Positions 35,401 through 50,400 of a stretch of 64,000 bases of DNA are shown here, piece by piece. The stretch comes from Mytilus trossulus (lineage: Eukaryota > Mollusca > Bivalvia > Mytilida > Mytilidae). The notes under the pieces are model-generated. The model was not told where the DNA came from. It was given only the letters and a program-made list of their open reading frames with translations, and searched no databases. Where the stretch lies: the NCBI RefSeq assembly GCF_036588685.1, contig NC_086382.1, positions 77,473,999 to 77,537,998 of the forward strand. Direction: 5' to 3'. The position numbers and the translations under genes are program-made. The number at the start of each line of letters is the position of its first letter. The stretch's first letter is position 1.

Positions 35401-38400
35401 AACTTAAAAAAATAACTTTGACCACTGAACCATGAAAATGAGGTCAAGGTCAGATTACATCTGCTCGCTAGACATGTACACCTTAAAATCATTCCATACA
35501 ACAAATATAGTAGACCTATTGCATAAAATATGAGAAAAACAGTCCAAAAACACAAAAACTTTACTATAACCACTCAACCATGAAAATGAGGTCAAGGTCA
35601 GGTGACATCTGCCAGTTGGACATGTACACCTTACAGTCCTTCCATACACCAAATATACTAGCCCTATTGCTTATAGTATCTGAGATATGGACTTGACCAC
35701 CAAAACTTAACCTTGTTCACTGATCCATGAAATGCGGTCGAGGTCAAGTGAAAACTGTCTGACATGCATGAGGACCTTGCATGGTACGCACATACCAAAT
35801 ATAGTTATCCTATTACTTATAATAAGAGAGAATTCAAAATTACAAAATTTCTGAACTTTTTTTCAAGTGGTCACTGAACCATGAAAATGAGGTCAAGGAC
35901 ATTGGACATGTGACTGACAGAAACTTCAGAACATGAGGCATCTATATACAAAGTATGAAGCATCCAGGTCTTTCACCTTCTAATATATTAACCTTTTAAG
36001 AAGTGAGCTAACACCGCCGCCGCTGACGTAGCCACCGCAGGATCACTATCCCTATGTCGAGCTTTCTGCAACAAAAGTTGCAGGCTCGACAAAAACTAAT
36101 TTATTCTTTTTTTTATTTTAATCTAAAACAATTGTAGTAAAAGTTACATTTCACAATCAAATATAGTTATATGTGTATATATTTATTCTTTGAATTCATA
36201 CAAATAACAAAATCCCCAAAAATCCTTTATTTTCTGTCTGTAGGTATTCCGTCAGAGTATAGTATATAAGATACTATTGAGAGGTAATGTTGTTTGCCTA
36301 GGTATTTAAAACACAGTGGACATGGGCCATTAACATATCTAAAAAGATACGAGTTAACAATATACTTGTATAAATGTGATCAGTATAGTGGAAATACATA
36401 CTTCATAAGCAAACTCAAGTTCGTCTGCCGTTAACATTACGATATCATCATCTAAAGCTAATATACATTCAGTCTGGATCTCATCATACGGGAAAAATCT
36501 ACAAAAGATAAATCATGTGACAGTCATGTGACAGTGGTTAACATTACGATATCATCATCTAAAGCTGATATACATTCTGTCTGGATCTCATCATACGGGA
36601 AAAATCTATAAAAGATAAATCATGTGACAGTCATGTGTAACAGTGGTTTACATTACGATATCATCATCTACAGATAATATACATTCAGTCTTTTTAAAAA
36701 GATAAATCAAATGTATCAGTGAAAAGAAGAAAAGTCCTTACGTAAATAGATCTGGGTATTTGGATGAAACCTGTAAAAGAGCTTTATTTTCTGATGAACT
36801 CATTTTTTTATCCACCCTGTATAACATATGCATCTAATTAAATATGTATGAATATATTCATTGGTATTGGTATTGGCTATTAACTACATTTTATTTTTAA
36901 AATGAATATAAGAATCCATAAACAAACTTGTTACCTACATACTCTTTTTTAATAAACAAATACAACTTCTGTGTCATAATGGTCTTCAGTGGAGAGATGT
37001 GTGATTGGCAATCATACCACATCTTATTTTTATATACTCAAGGTTGATGGTTCTCTTTTAATAGGCACTTCATCTTCCTTCACCGATAAAAACTGACTGC
37101 CAAGAATAAGCACAATAGTGTTGTAAGTGGCGATAAACAGCAATCAATCAATCTTACCTCATCTTATTTTTATACCTCTACTTGTTACTTACCGATTACT
37201 CATTTTATTTTTCCTAGTCTTGACAAATTTCAATGGCTTACCAATATCAGGCCATGATGTCACTGTTAAATAGAAAAGATTAACACTACAGAAATACCAC
37301 AGATACATTATAAACCAAGTTCCATCTTTTTAATGGTTTATCATATCAGAAACAGATTTTTTTAAATGTAAAATTACAGAATTAGAACAATACCTTTGTA
37401 ATACAACTTCCAGTTTCATAAGCTTGTGCAAATACATATTTTCCTACAATGTACATAACTATTATGGATATTTTATGGTTTTTATATGGTTACTGTTTAA
37501 ATTAGTAAACATTTGTTGCTAGCTATTCAGCTAGTAATTTGCTCTGCACAAGCATTTTTAACAGCTTTGGCTTATTTCCTTTAAAATAAAATGCATAAAG
37601 ATAAATGCTTTGTTAAAAATACAGATTTTCTTATTTTATCTTTAAAATATTTGACATTCAAATTCATCTGACATCTCTTGTGCCCTGTAGTTGTCTAACT
37701 GTTTGCTTTTTTATCACCAACAATCAAAAATTTATCTCATTTAGTTTAAGCCATTTGTGTTCCTGATTTGTCTTATAACTTGTTCCCTTTAGTATTACAG
37801 ATACTTACTTGGAGGTGGTGACTTTTTCTGATTGTTCCAAACTACCACTACCTTTGCCAGACTGGGAACTTTAGCCACAGAATGTATAACTTTGAACAAT
37901 GATTCAAGTCTGTCGTATGTCAGAATCACTGCTGTAAATCCTTGAGCACTGGGAGGTCGCAATGGTAGGAATAATGGATTCTTTAGTGTTCTCTGTAAGG
38001 GAAAGAGTATGTAAATCCTTGAGCACTGGGAGGTCGTAATGGTAGGAATAATGGATTCTTAAGTGTTCTCTGTAAGGGAAAGAGTATGTAAATCCTTGAG
38101 CACTGGGAGGTCGTAATGGTAGGAATAATGGATTCTTAAGTGTTCTCTGTAAGGGAAAGAGTATGTAAATCCTTGAGCACTGGGAGGTCGCAATGGTAGG
38201 AATAATGGATTCTTAAGTGTTCTCTGTAAGGGAAAAACTGTCTATATATATATATATATAGCACTGGGAGGTCGCAATGGTAGGAATAATGGATTCTTTA
38301 GTGTTCTCTGTAAGGGAAAAACTGTCTATATATATATATATATATAGCACTGGGAGGTCGCAATGGTAGGAATAATGGATTCTTTAGTGTTCTCTGTAAG

Positions 38401-41400
38401 GGAAAGAGTATGTAAATCCTTGAGCACTGGGAGGTCGTAATGGTAGGAATAATGGATTCTTAAGTGTTCTCTGTAAGGGAAAGAGTATGTAAATCCTTGA
38501 GCACTGAGAGGTCGCAATGGTAGGAATAATGGATTCTTAAGTGTTCTCTGTAAGGGAAAGAGTATGTAAATCCTTGAGCACTGGGAGGTCGCAATGGTAG
38601 GAATAATGGATTCTTAAGTGTTCTCTGTAAGGGAAAGAGTATGTAAATCCTTGAGCACTGGGAGGTCGTAATGGTAGGAATAATGGATTCTTTAGTGTTC
38701 TCTGTAAGGGAAAGAGTATGTAAATCCTTGAGCACTGGGAGGTCGCAATGGTAGGAATAATGGATTCTTAAGTGTTCTCTGTAAGGGAAAGAGTATGTAA
38801 ATCCTTGAGCACTGGGAGGTCGTAATGGTAGGAATAATGGATTCTTTAGTGTTCTCTGTAAGGGAAAGAGTATGTAAATCCTTGAGCACTGGGAGGTCGC
38901 AATGGTAGGAATAATGGATTCTTAAGTGTTCTCTGTAAGGGAAAGAGTATGTAAATCCTTGAGCACTGGGAGGTCGCAATGGTAGGAATAATGGATTCTT
39001 AAGTGTTCTCTGTAAGGGAAAGAGTATGTAAATCCTTGAGCACTGGGAGGTCGCAATGGTAGGAATAATGGATTCTTTAGTGTTCTCTGTAAGGGAAAGA
39101 GTATGTAAATCCTTGAGCACTTGGAGGTCGTAATGGTAGGAATAATGGATTCTTAAGTGTTCTCTGTAAGGGAAAGAGTATGTAAATCCTTGAGCACTGG
39201 GAGGTCGTAATGGTAGGAATAATGGATTTTTAAGTGTTCTCTGTAAGGGAAAGAGTATGTAAATCCTTGAGCACTGGGAGGTCGCAATGGTAGGAATAAT
39301 GGATTCTTTAGTGTTCTCTGTAAGGGAAAAGTATGTAAATCCTTGAGCACTGGGAGGTCGTAATGGTAGGAATAATGGATTCTTTAGTGTTCTCTGTAAG
39401 GGAAAAACTGTCTATATATATATTTATATAGCACTGGGAGGTCGTAATGGTAGGAACAATGGATTCTTTAGTGTTCTCTGTAAAGGAAAGAGTATGTAAA
39501 TCCTTGAGCACTGGGAGGTCGTAATGGTAGGAATAATGGATTCTTTAGTGTTCTCTGTAAGGGAAAGAGTATGTAAATCCTTGAGCACTGGGAGGTCGTA
39601 ATGGTAGGAATAATGGATTCTTTAGTGTTCTCTGTAAGGGAAAAGTATGTAAATCCTTGAGCACTGGGAGGTCGTAATGGTAGGAATAATGGATTCTTTA
39701 GTGTTCTCTGTAAGGGAAAGAGTATGTAAATCCTTGAGCACTGGGAGGTCGCAATGGTAGGAATAATGGATTCTTAAGTGTTCTCTGTAAGGGAAAGAGT
39801 ATGTAAATCCTTGAGCACTGGGAGGTCGTAATGGTAGGAATAATGGATTCTTAAGTGTTCTCTGTAAGGGAAAGAGTATGTAAATCCTTGAGCACTGGGA
39901 GGTCGCAATGGTAGGAATAATGGATTCTTTAGTGTTCTCTGTAAGGGAAAGAGTATGTAAATCCTTGAGCACTGGGAGGTCGCAATGGTAGGAATAATGG
40001 ATTCTTTAGTGTTCTCTGTAAGGGAAAAGTATGTAAATCCTTGAGCACTGGGAGGTCGTAATGGTAGGAATAATGGATTCTTAAGTGTTCTCTGTAAGGG
40101 AAAGAGTATGTAAATCCTTGAGCACTGGGAGGTCGCAATGGTAGGAATAATGGATTCTTTAGTGTTCTCTGTAAGGGAAAAACTGTCTATATATATATTT
40201 ATATAGCACTGGGAGGTCGCAATGGTAGGAATAATGGATTCTTTAGTGTTCTCTGTAAGGGAAAGAGTATGTAAATCCTTGAGCACTGGGAGGTCGCAAT
40301 GGTAGGAATAATGGATTCTTTAGTGTTCTCTGTAAGGGAAAAACTGTCTATATATATATTTATATAGCACTGGGAGGTCGCAATGGTAGGAATAATGGAT
40401 TCTTTAGTGTTCTCTGTAAGGGAAAAGTATGTAAATCCCTGAACACTGGGAGGTCGTAATGGTAGGAATAATGGATTCTTAAGTGTTCTCTGTAAGGGAA
40501 AGAGTATGTAAATCCTTGAGCACTGGGAGGTCGTAATGGTAGGAATAATGGATTCTTAAGTGTTCTCTGTAAGGGAAAGAGTATGTAAATCCTTGAGCAC
40601 TGGGAGGTCGCAATGGTAGGAATAATGGATTCTTTAGTGTTCTCTGTAAGGGAAAAGTATGTAAATCCCTGAACACTGGGAGGTCGTAATGGTAGGAATA
40701 ATGGATTCTTAAGTGTTCTCTGTAAGGGAAAGAGTATGTAAATCCTTGAGCACTGGGAGGTCGTAATGGTAGGAACAATGGATTCTTTAGTGTTCTCTGT
40801 AAGGGAAAGAGTATGTAAATCCTTGAGCACTGGGAGGTCGCAATGGTAGGAATAATGGATTCTTAAGTGTTCTCTGTAAGGGAAAAACTGTCTATATATA
40901 TATTTATATAGCACTGGGAGGTCGCAATGGTAGGAATAATGGATTCTTTAGTGTTCTCTGTAAGGGAAAAACATTCTATATATAAATCCTTGAGCACTGG
41001 GAGGTCGCAATGGTAGGAATAATGGATTCTTTAGTGTTCTCTGTAAGGGAAAGAGTATGTAAATCCTTGAGCACTGGGAGGTCGCAATGGTAGGAATAAT
41101 GGATTCTTAAGTGTTCTCTGTAAGGGAAAAACTGTCTATATATATATTTATATAGCACTGGGAGGTCGCAATGGTAGGAATAATGGATTCTTAAGTGTTC
41201 TCTGTAAGGGAAAGAGTATGTAAATCCTTGAGCACTGGGAGGTCGTAATGGTAGGAATAATGGATTCTTAAGTGTTCTCTGTAAGGGAAAGAGTATGTAA
41301 ATCCTTGAGCACTGGGAGGTCGTAATGGTAGGAATAATGGATTCTTTAGTGTTCTCTGTAAGGGAAAGAGTATGTAAATCCTTGAGCACTGGGAGGTCGT

Positions 41401-44400
41401 AATGGTAGGAATAATGGATTCTTAAGTGTTCTCTGTAAGGGAAAGAGTATGTAAATCCTTGAGCACTGGGAGGTCGCAATGGTAGGAATAATGGATTCTT
41501 TAGTGTTCTCTGTAAGGGAAAGAGTATGTAAATCCTTGAGCACTGGGAGGTCGTAATGGTAGGAATAATGGATTCTTTAGTGTTCTCTGTAAGGGAAAGA
41601 GTATGTAAATCCTTGAGCACTGGGAGGTCGCAATGGTAGGAATAATGGATTCTTTAGTGTTCTCTGTAAGGGAAAAACTGTCTATATATATATATATATA
41701 GCACTGGGAGGTCGCAATGGTAGGAATAATGGATTCTTTAGTGTTCTCTGTAAGGGAAAGAGTATGTAAATCCTTGAGCACTGGGAGGTCGTAATGGTAG
41801 GAATAATGGATTCTTAAGTGTTCTCTGTAAGGGAAAGAGTATGTAAATCCTTGAGCACTGGGAGGTCGTAATGGTAGGAATAATGGATTCTTAAGTGTTC
41901 TCTGTAAGGGAAAGAGTATGTAAATCCTTGAGCACTGGGAGTTCGTAATGGTAGGAATAATGGATTCTTAAGTGTTCTCTGTAAGGGAAAGAGTATGTAA
42001 ATCCTTGAGCACTGGGAGGTCGTAATGGTAGGAATAATGGATTCTTAAGTGTTCTCTGTAAGGGAAAGAGTATGTAAATCCTTGAGCACTGGGAGGTCGC
42101 AATGGTAGGAATAATGGATTCTTTAGTGTTCTCTGTAAGGGAAAGAGTATGTAAATCCTTGAGCACTGGGAGGTCGCAATGGTAGGAATAATGGATTCTT
42201 TAGTGTTCTCTGTAAGGGAAAAGTATGTAAATCCCTGAACACTGGGAGGTCGTAATGGTAGGAACAATGGATTCTTTAGTGTTCTCTGTAAGGGAAAGAG
42301 TATGTAAATCCTTGAGCACTGGGAGGTCGCAATGGTAGGAATAATGGATTCTTTAGTGTTCTCTGTAAGGGAAAAGTATGTAAATCCCAGAACACTGGGA
42401 GGTCGTAATGGTAGGAATAATGGATTCTTAAGTGTTCTCTGTAAGGGAAAGAGTATGTAAATCCTTGAGCACTGGGAGGTCGTAATGGTAGGAATAATGG
42501 ATTCTTAAGTGTTCTCTGTAAGGGAAAGAGTATGTAAATCCTTGAGCACTGGGAGGTCGCAATGGTAGGAATAATGGATTCTTTAGTGTTCTCTGTAAGG
42601 GAAAGAGTATGTAAATCCTTGAGCACTGGGAGGTCGCAATGGTAGGAATAATGGATTCTTTAGTGTTCTCTGTAAGGGAAAAGTATGTAAATCCCTGAAC
42701 ACTGGGAGGTCGTAATGGTAGGAACAATGGATTCTTTAGTGTTGTCTGTAAGGGAAAGAGTATGTAAATCCTTGAGCACTGGGAGGTCGCAATGGTAGGA
42801 ATAATGGATTCTTTAGTGTTCTCTGTAAGGGAAAAGTATGTAAATCCCTGAACACTGGGAGGTCGTAATGGTAGGAATAATGGATTCTTAAGTGTTCTCT
42901 GTAAGGGAAAGAGTATGTAAATCCTTGAGCACTGGGAGGTCGCAATGGTAGGAATAATGGATTCTTTAGTGTTCTCTGTAAGGGAAAAGTATGTAAATCC
43001 CTGAACACTGGGAGGTCGTAATGGTAGGAATAATGGATTCTTAAGTGTTCTCTGTAAGGGAAAGAGTATGTAAATCCTTGAGCACTGGGAGGTCGTAATG
43101 GTAGGAATAATGGATTCTTAAGTGTTCTCTGTAAGGGAAAGAGTATGTAAATCCTTGAGCACTGGGAGGTCGTAATGGTAGGAATAATGGATTCTTAAGT
43201 GTTCTCTGTAAGGGAAAGAGTATGTAAATCCTTGAGCACTGGGAGGTCGTAATGGTAGGAACAATGGATTCTTTAGTGTTCTCTGTAAGGGAAAGAGTAT
43301 GTAAATCCTTGAGCACTGGGAGGTCGCAATGGTAGGAATAATGGATTCTTAAGTGTTCTCTGTAAGGGAAAAACTGTCTATATATATATTTATATAGCAC
43401 TGGGAGGTCGCAATGGTAGGAATAATGGATTCTTTAGTGTTCTCTGTAAGGGAAAAACTGTCTATATATAAATCCTTGAGCACTGGGAGGTCGTAATGGT
43501 AGGAATAATGGATTCTTAAGTGTTCTCTGTAAGGGAAAGAGTATGTAAATCCTTGAGCACTGGGAGGTCGCAATGGTAGGAATAATGGATTCTTTAGTGT
43601 TCTCTGTAAGGGAAAGAGTATGTAAATCCTTGAGCACTGGGAGGTCGCAATGGTAGGAATAATGGATTCTTAAGTGTTCTCTGTAAGGGAAAAACTGTCT
43701 ATATATATATTTATATAGCACTGGGAGGTCGCAATGGTAGGAATAATGGATTCTTAAGTGTTCTCTGTAAGGGAAAGAGTATGTAAATCCTTGAGCACTG
43801 GGAGGTCGTAATGGTAGGAATAATGGATTCTTAAGTGTTCTCTGTAAGGGAAAGAGTATGTAAATCCTTGAGCACTGGGAGGTCGTAATGGTAGGAATAA
43901 TGGATTCTTAAGTGTTCTCTGTAAGGGAAAAACTGTCTATATATATATTTATATAGCACTGGGAGGTCGCAATGGTAGGAATAATGGATTCTTTAGTGTT
44001 CTCTGTAAGGGAAAGAGTATGTAAATCCTTGAGCACTGGGAGGTCGCAATGGTAGGAACAATGGATTCTTAAGTGTTCTCTGTAAGGGAAAGAGTATGTA
44101 AATCCTTGAGCACTGGGAGGTCGTAATGGTAAGAATAATGGATTCTTAAGTGTTCTCTGTAAGGGAAAGAGTATGTAAATCCTTGAGCACTGGGAGGTCG
44201 TAATGGTAGGAATAATGGATTCTTAAGTGTTCTCTGTAAGGGAAAGAGTATGTAAATCCTTGAGCACTGGGAGGTCGCAATGGTAGGAATAATGGATTCT
44301 TTAGTGTTCTCTGTAAGGGAAAGAGTATGTAAATCCTTGAGCACTGGGAGGTCGCAATGGTAGGAATAATGGATTCTTTAGTGTTCTCTGTAAGGGAAAG

Positions 44401-47400
44401 AGTATGTAAATCCTTGAGCACTGGGAGGTCGTAATGGTAGGAATAATGGATTCTTAAGTGTTCTCTGTAAGGGAAAGAGTATGTAAATCCTTGAGCACTG
44501 GGAGGTCGCAATGGTAGGAATAATGGATTCTTTAGTGTTCTCTGTAAGGGAAAAGTATGTAAATCCCTGAACACTGGGAGGTCGTAATGGTAGGAATAAT
44601 GGATTCTTAAGTGTTCTCTGTAAGGGAAAGAGTATGTAAATCCTTGAGCACTGGGAGGTCGCAATGGTAGGAATAATGGATTCTTTAGTGTTCTCTGTAA
44701 GGGAAAAGTATGTAAATCCCTGAACACTGGGAGGTCGTAATGGTAGGAATAATGGATTCTTAAGTGTTCTCTGTAAGGGAAAGAGTATGTAAATCCTTGA
44801 GCACTGGGAGGTCGTAATGGTAGGAATAATGGATTCTTAAGTGTTCTCTGTAAGGGAAAGAGTATGTAAATCCTTGAGCACTGGGAGGTCGTAATGGTAG
44901 GAATAATGGATTCTTTAGTGTTCTCTGTAAGGGAAAGAGTATGTAAATCCTTGAGCACTGGGAGGTCGTAATGGCAGGAATAATGGATTCTTAAGTGTTC
45001 TCTGTAAGGGAAAGAGTATGTAAATCCTTGAGCACTGGGAGGTCGCAATGGTAGGAATAATGGATTCTTTAGTGTTCTCTGTAAGGGAAAGAGTATGTAA
45101 ATCCTTGAGCACTGGGAGGTCGTAATGGTAGGAATAATGGATTCTTTTGTGTTCTCTGTAAGGGAAAAACTGTCTATATATATATTTATATAGCACTGGG
45201 AGGTCGCAATGGTAGGAATAATGGATTCTTTAGTGTTCTCTGTAAGGGAAAGACTGTCTATATATATATATATATAGCACTGGGAGGTCGCAATGGTAGG
45301 AATAATGGATTCTTTAGTGTTCTCTGTAAGGGAAAGAGTATGTAAATCCTTGAGCACTGGGAGGTCGTAATGGTAGGAATAATGGATTCTTTAGTGTTCT
45401 CTGTAAGGGAAAGAGTATGTAAATCCTTGAGCACTGGGAGGTCGCAATGGTAGGAATAATGGATTCTTTAGTGTTCTCTGTAAGGGAAAGAGTATGTAAA
45501 TCCTTGAGCACTGGGAGGTCGTAATGGTAGGAATAATGGATTCTTTAGTGTTCTCTGTAAGGGAAAAACTGTCTATATATATATTTATATAGCACTGGGA
45601 GGTCGCAATGGTAGGAATAATGGATTCTTTAGTGTTCTCTGTAAGGGAAAGAGTATGTAAATCCTTGAGCACTGGGAGGTCGTAATGGTAGGAATAATGG
45701 ATTCTTTAGTGTTCTCTGTAAGGGAAAGAGTATGTAAATCCTTGAGCACTGGGAGGTCGTAATGGTAGGAATAATGGATTCTTTAGTGTTCTCTGTAAGG
45801 GAAAGACTGTCTATATATATATATATATAGCACTGGGAGGTCGCAATGGTAGGAATAATGGATTCTTAAGTGTTCTCTGTAAGGGAAAGAGTATGTAAAT
45901 CCTTGAGCACTGGGAGGTCGCAATGGTAGGAATAATGGATTCTTTAGTGTTCTCTGTAAGGGAAAGAGTATGTAAATCCTTGAGCACTGGGAGGTCGTAA
46001 TGGTAGGAATAATGGATTCTTTAGTGTTCTCTGTAAGGGAAAGAGTATGTAAATCCTTGAGCACTGAGAGGTCGCAATGGTAGGAATAATGGATTCTTAA
46101 GTGTTCTCTGTAAGGGAAAGAGTATGTAAATCCTTGAGCACTGGGAGGTCGTAATGGTAGGAATAATGGATTCTTTAGTGTTCTCTGTAAGGGAAAGAGT
46201 ATGTAAATCCTTGAGCACTGGGAGGTCGTAATGGTAGGAATAATGGATTCTTTAGTGTTCTCTGTAAGGGAAAGAGTATGTAAATCCTTGAGCACTGGGA
46301 GGTCGCAATGGTAGGAATAATGGATTCTTAAGTGTTCTCTGTAAGGGAAAGAGTATGTAAATCCTTGAGCACTGGGAGGTCGTAATGGTAGGAATAATGG
46401 ATTCTTTAGTGTTCTCTGTAAGGGAAAAGTATGTAAATCCCTGAACACTGGGAGGTCGTAATGGTAGGAATAATGGATTCTTTAGTGTTCTCTGTAAGGG
46501 AAAGAGTATGTAAATCCTTGAGCACTGGGAGGTCGTAATGGTAGGAATAATGGATTCTTAAGTGTTCTCTGTAAGGGAAAGAGTATGTAAATCCTTGAGC
46601 ACTGGGAGGTCGTAATGGTAGGAACAATGGATTCTTTAGTGTTCTCTGTAAGGGAAAGAGTATGTAAATCCTTGAGCACTGGGAGGTCGTAATGGTAGGA
46701 ATAATGGATTCTTTAGTGTTCTCTGTAAGGGAAAGAGTATGTAAATCCTTGAGCACTGGGAGGTCGCAATGGTAGGAATAATGGATTCTTAAGTGTTCTC
46801 TGTAAGGGAAAGAGTATGTAAATCCTTGAGCACTGGGAGGTCGTAATGGTAGGAATAATGGATTCTTAAGTGTTCTCTGTAAGGGAAAGAGTATGTAAAT
46901 CCTTGAGCACTGGGAGGTCGTAATGGTAGGAATAATGGATTCTTTAGTGTTCTCTGTAAGGGAAAGAGTATGTAAATCCTTGAGCACTGGGAGGTCGTAA
47001 TGGTAGGAATAATGGATTCTTTAGTGTTCTCTGTAAGGGAAAGAGTATGTAAATCCTTGAGCACTGGGAGGTCGCAATGGTAGGAATAATGGATTCTTTA
47101 GTGTTCTCTGTAAGGGAAAGAGTATGTAAATCCTTGAGCACTGGGAGGTCGCAATGGTAGGAATAATGGATTCTTAAGTGTTCTCTGTAAGGGAAAGAGT
47201 ATGTAAATCCTTGAGCACTGGGAGGTCGTAATGGTAGGAATAATGGATTCTTAAGTGTTCTCTGTAAGGGAAAGAGTATGTAAATCCTTGAGCACTGGGA
47301 GGTCGTAATGGTAGGAATAATGGATTCTTTAGTGTTCTCTGTAAGGGAAAGAGTATGTAAATCCTTGAGCACTGGGAGGTCGTAATGGTAGGAATAATGG

Positions 47401-50400
47401 ATTCTTTAGTGTTCTCTGTAAGGGAAAGACTGTCTATATATATATATATATAGCACTGGGAGGTCGCAATGGTAGGAATAATGGATTCTTAAGTGTTCTC
47501 TGTAAGGGAAAGAGTATGTAAATCCTTGAGCACTGGGAGGTCGCAATGGTAGGAATAATGGATTCTTTAGTGTTCTCTGTAAGGGAAAGAGTATGTAAAT
47601 CCTTGAGCACTGGGAGGTCGTAATGGTAGGAATAATGGATTCTTTAGTGTTCTCTGTAAGGGAAAGAGTATGTAAATCCTTGAGCACTGAGAGGTCGCAA
47701 TGGTAGGAATAATGGATTCTTAAGTGTTCTCTGTAAGGGAAAGAGTATGTAAATCCTTGAGCACTGGGAGGTCGTAATGGTAGGAATAATGGATTCTTTA
47801 GTGTTCTCTGTAAGGGAAAGAGTATGTAAATCCTTGAGCACTGGGAGGTCGTAATGGTAGGAATAATGGATTCTTTAGTGTTCTCTGTAAGGGAAAGAGT
47901 ATGTAAATCCTTGAGCACTGGGAGGTCGCAATGGTAGGAATAATGGATTCTTAAGTGTTCTCTGTAAGGGAAAGAGTATGTAAATCCTTGAGCACTGGGA
48001 GGTCGTAATGGTAGGAATAATGGATTCTTTAGTGTTCTCTGTAAGGGAAAAGTATGTAAATCCCTGAACACTGGGAGGTCGTAATGGTAGGAATAATGGA
48101 TTCTTTAGTGTTCTCTGTAAGGGAAAGAGTATGTAAATCCTTGAGCACTGGGAGGTCGTAATGGTAGGAATAATGGATTCTTTAGTGTTCTCTGTAAGGG
48201 AAAGAGTATGTAAATCCTTGAGCACTGGGAGGTCGCAATGGTAGGAATAATGGATTCTTAAGTGTTCTCTGTAAGGGAAAGAGTATGTAAATCCTTGAGC
48301 ACTGGGAGGTCGTAATGGTAGGAATAATGGATTCTTTAGTGTTCTCTGTAAGGGAAAAGTATGTAAATCCCTGAACACTGGGAGGTCGTAATGGTAGGAA
48401 TAATGGATTCTTTAGTGTTCTCTGTAAGGGAAAGAGTATGTAAATCCTTGAGCACTGGGAGGTCGTAATGGTAGGAATAATGGATTCTTAAGTGTTCTCT
48501 GTAAGGGAAAGAGTATGTAAATCCTTGAGCACTGGGAGGTCGTAATGGTAGGAACAATGGATTCTTTAGTGTTCTCTGTAAGGGAAAGAGTATGTAAATC
48601 CTTGAGCACTGGGAGGTCGTAATGGTAGGAATAATGGATTCTTTAGTGTTCTCTGTAAGGGAAAGAGTATGTAAATCCTTGAGCACTGGGAGGTCGCAAT
48701 GGTAGGAATAATGGATTCTTAAGTGTTCTCTGTAAGGGAAAGAGTATGTAAATCCTTGAGCACTGGGAGGTCGTAATGGTAGGAATAATGGATTCTTAAG
48801 TGTTCTCTGTAAGGGAAAGAGTATGTAAATCCTTGAGCACTGGGAGGTCGTAATGGTAGGAATAATGGATTCTTTAGTGTTCTCTGTAAGGGAAAGAGTA
48901 TGTAAATCCTTGAGCACTGGGAGGTCGTAATGGTAGGAATAATGGATTCTTTAGTGTTCTCTGTAAGGGAAAGAGTATGTAAATCCTTGAGCACTGGGAG
49001 GTCGCAATGGTAGGAATAATGGATTCTTTAGTGTTCTCTGTAAGGGAAAGAGTATGTAAATCCTTGAGCACTGGGAGGTCGCAATGGTAGGAATAATGGA
49101 TTCTTAAGTGTTCTCTGTAAGGGAAAGAGTATGTAAATCCTTGAGCACTGGGAGGTCGTAATGGTAGGAATAATGGATTCTTAAGTGTTCTCTGTAAGGG
49201 AAAGAGTATGTAAATCCTTGAGCACTGGGAGGTCGTAATGGTAGGAATAATGGATTCTTTAGTGTTCTCTGTAAGGGAAAGAGTATGTAAATCCTTGAGC
49301 ACTGGGAGGTCGTAATGGTAGGAATAATGGATTCTTTAGTGTTCTCTGTAAGGGAAAGACTGTCTATATATATATATATATAGCACTGGGAGGTCGCAAT
49401 GGTAGGAATAATGGATTCTTAAGTGTTCTCTGTAAGGGAAAGAGTATGTAAATCCTTGAGCACTGGGAGGTCGCAATGGTAGGAATAATGGATTCTTTAG
49501 TGTTCTCTGTAAGGGAAAGAGTATGTAAATCCTTGAGCACTGGGAGGTCGTAATGGTAGGAATAATGGATTCTTTAGTGTTCTCTGTAAGGGAAAGAGTA
49601 TGTAAATCCTTGAGCACTGAGAGGTCGCAATGGTAGGAATAATGGATTCTTAAGTGTTCTCTGTAAGGGAAAGAGTATGTAAATCCTTGAGCACTGGGAG
49701 GTCGTAATGGTAGGAATAATGGATTCTTTAGTGTTCTCTGTAAGGGAAAGAGTATGTAAATCCTTGAGCACTGGGAGGTCGTAATGGTAGGAATAATGGA
49801 TTCTTTAGTGTTCTCTGTAAGGGAAAGAGTATGTAAATCCTTGAGCACTGGGAGGTCGCAATGGTAGGAATAATGGATTCTTAAGTGTTCTCTGTAAGGG
49901 AAAGAGTATGTAAATCCTTGAGCACTGGGAGGTCGTAATGGTAGGAATAATGGATTCTTTAGTGTTCTCTGTAAGGGAAAAGTATGTAAATCCCTGAACA
50001 CTGGGAGGTCGTAATGGTAGGAATAATGGATTCTTTAGTGTTCTCTGTAAGGGAAAGAGTATGTAAATCCTTGAGCACTGGGAGGTCGTAATGGTAGGAA
50101 TAATGGATTCTTAAGTGTTCTCTGTAAGGGAAAGAGTATGTAAATCCTTGAGCACTGGGAGGTCGTAATGGTAGGAACAATGGATTCTTTAGTGTTCTCT
50201 GTAAGGGAAAGAGTATGTAAATCCTTGAGCACTGGGAGGTCGTAATGGTAGGAATAATGGATTCTTTAGTGTTCTCTGTAAGGGAAAGAGTATGTAAATC
50301 CTTGAGCACTGGGAGGTCGTAATGGTAGGAATAATGGATTCTTAAGTGTTCTCTGTAAGGGAAAGAGTATGTAAATCCTTGAGCACTGGGAGGTCGTAAT

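Noticed and set aside
34820..35652. Short frames on both strands around 35 kb, and similar ones near 31.1-31.5 kb
   Set aside because: They fall in the internal repeats of family 3 elements and have no protein-like features.
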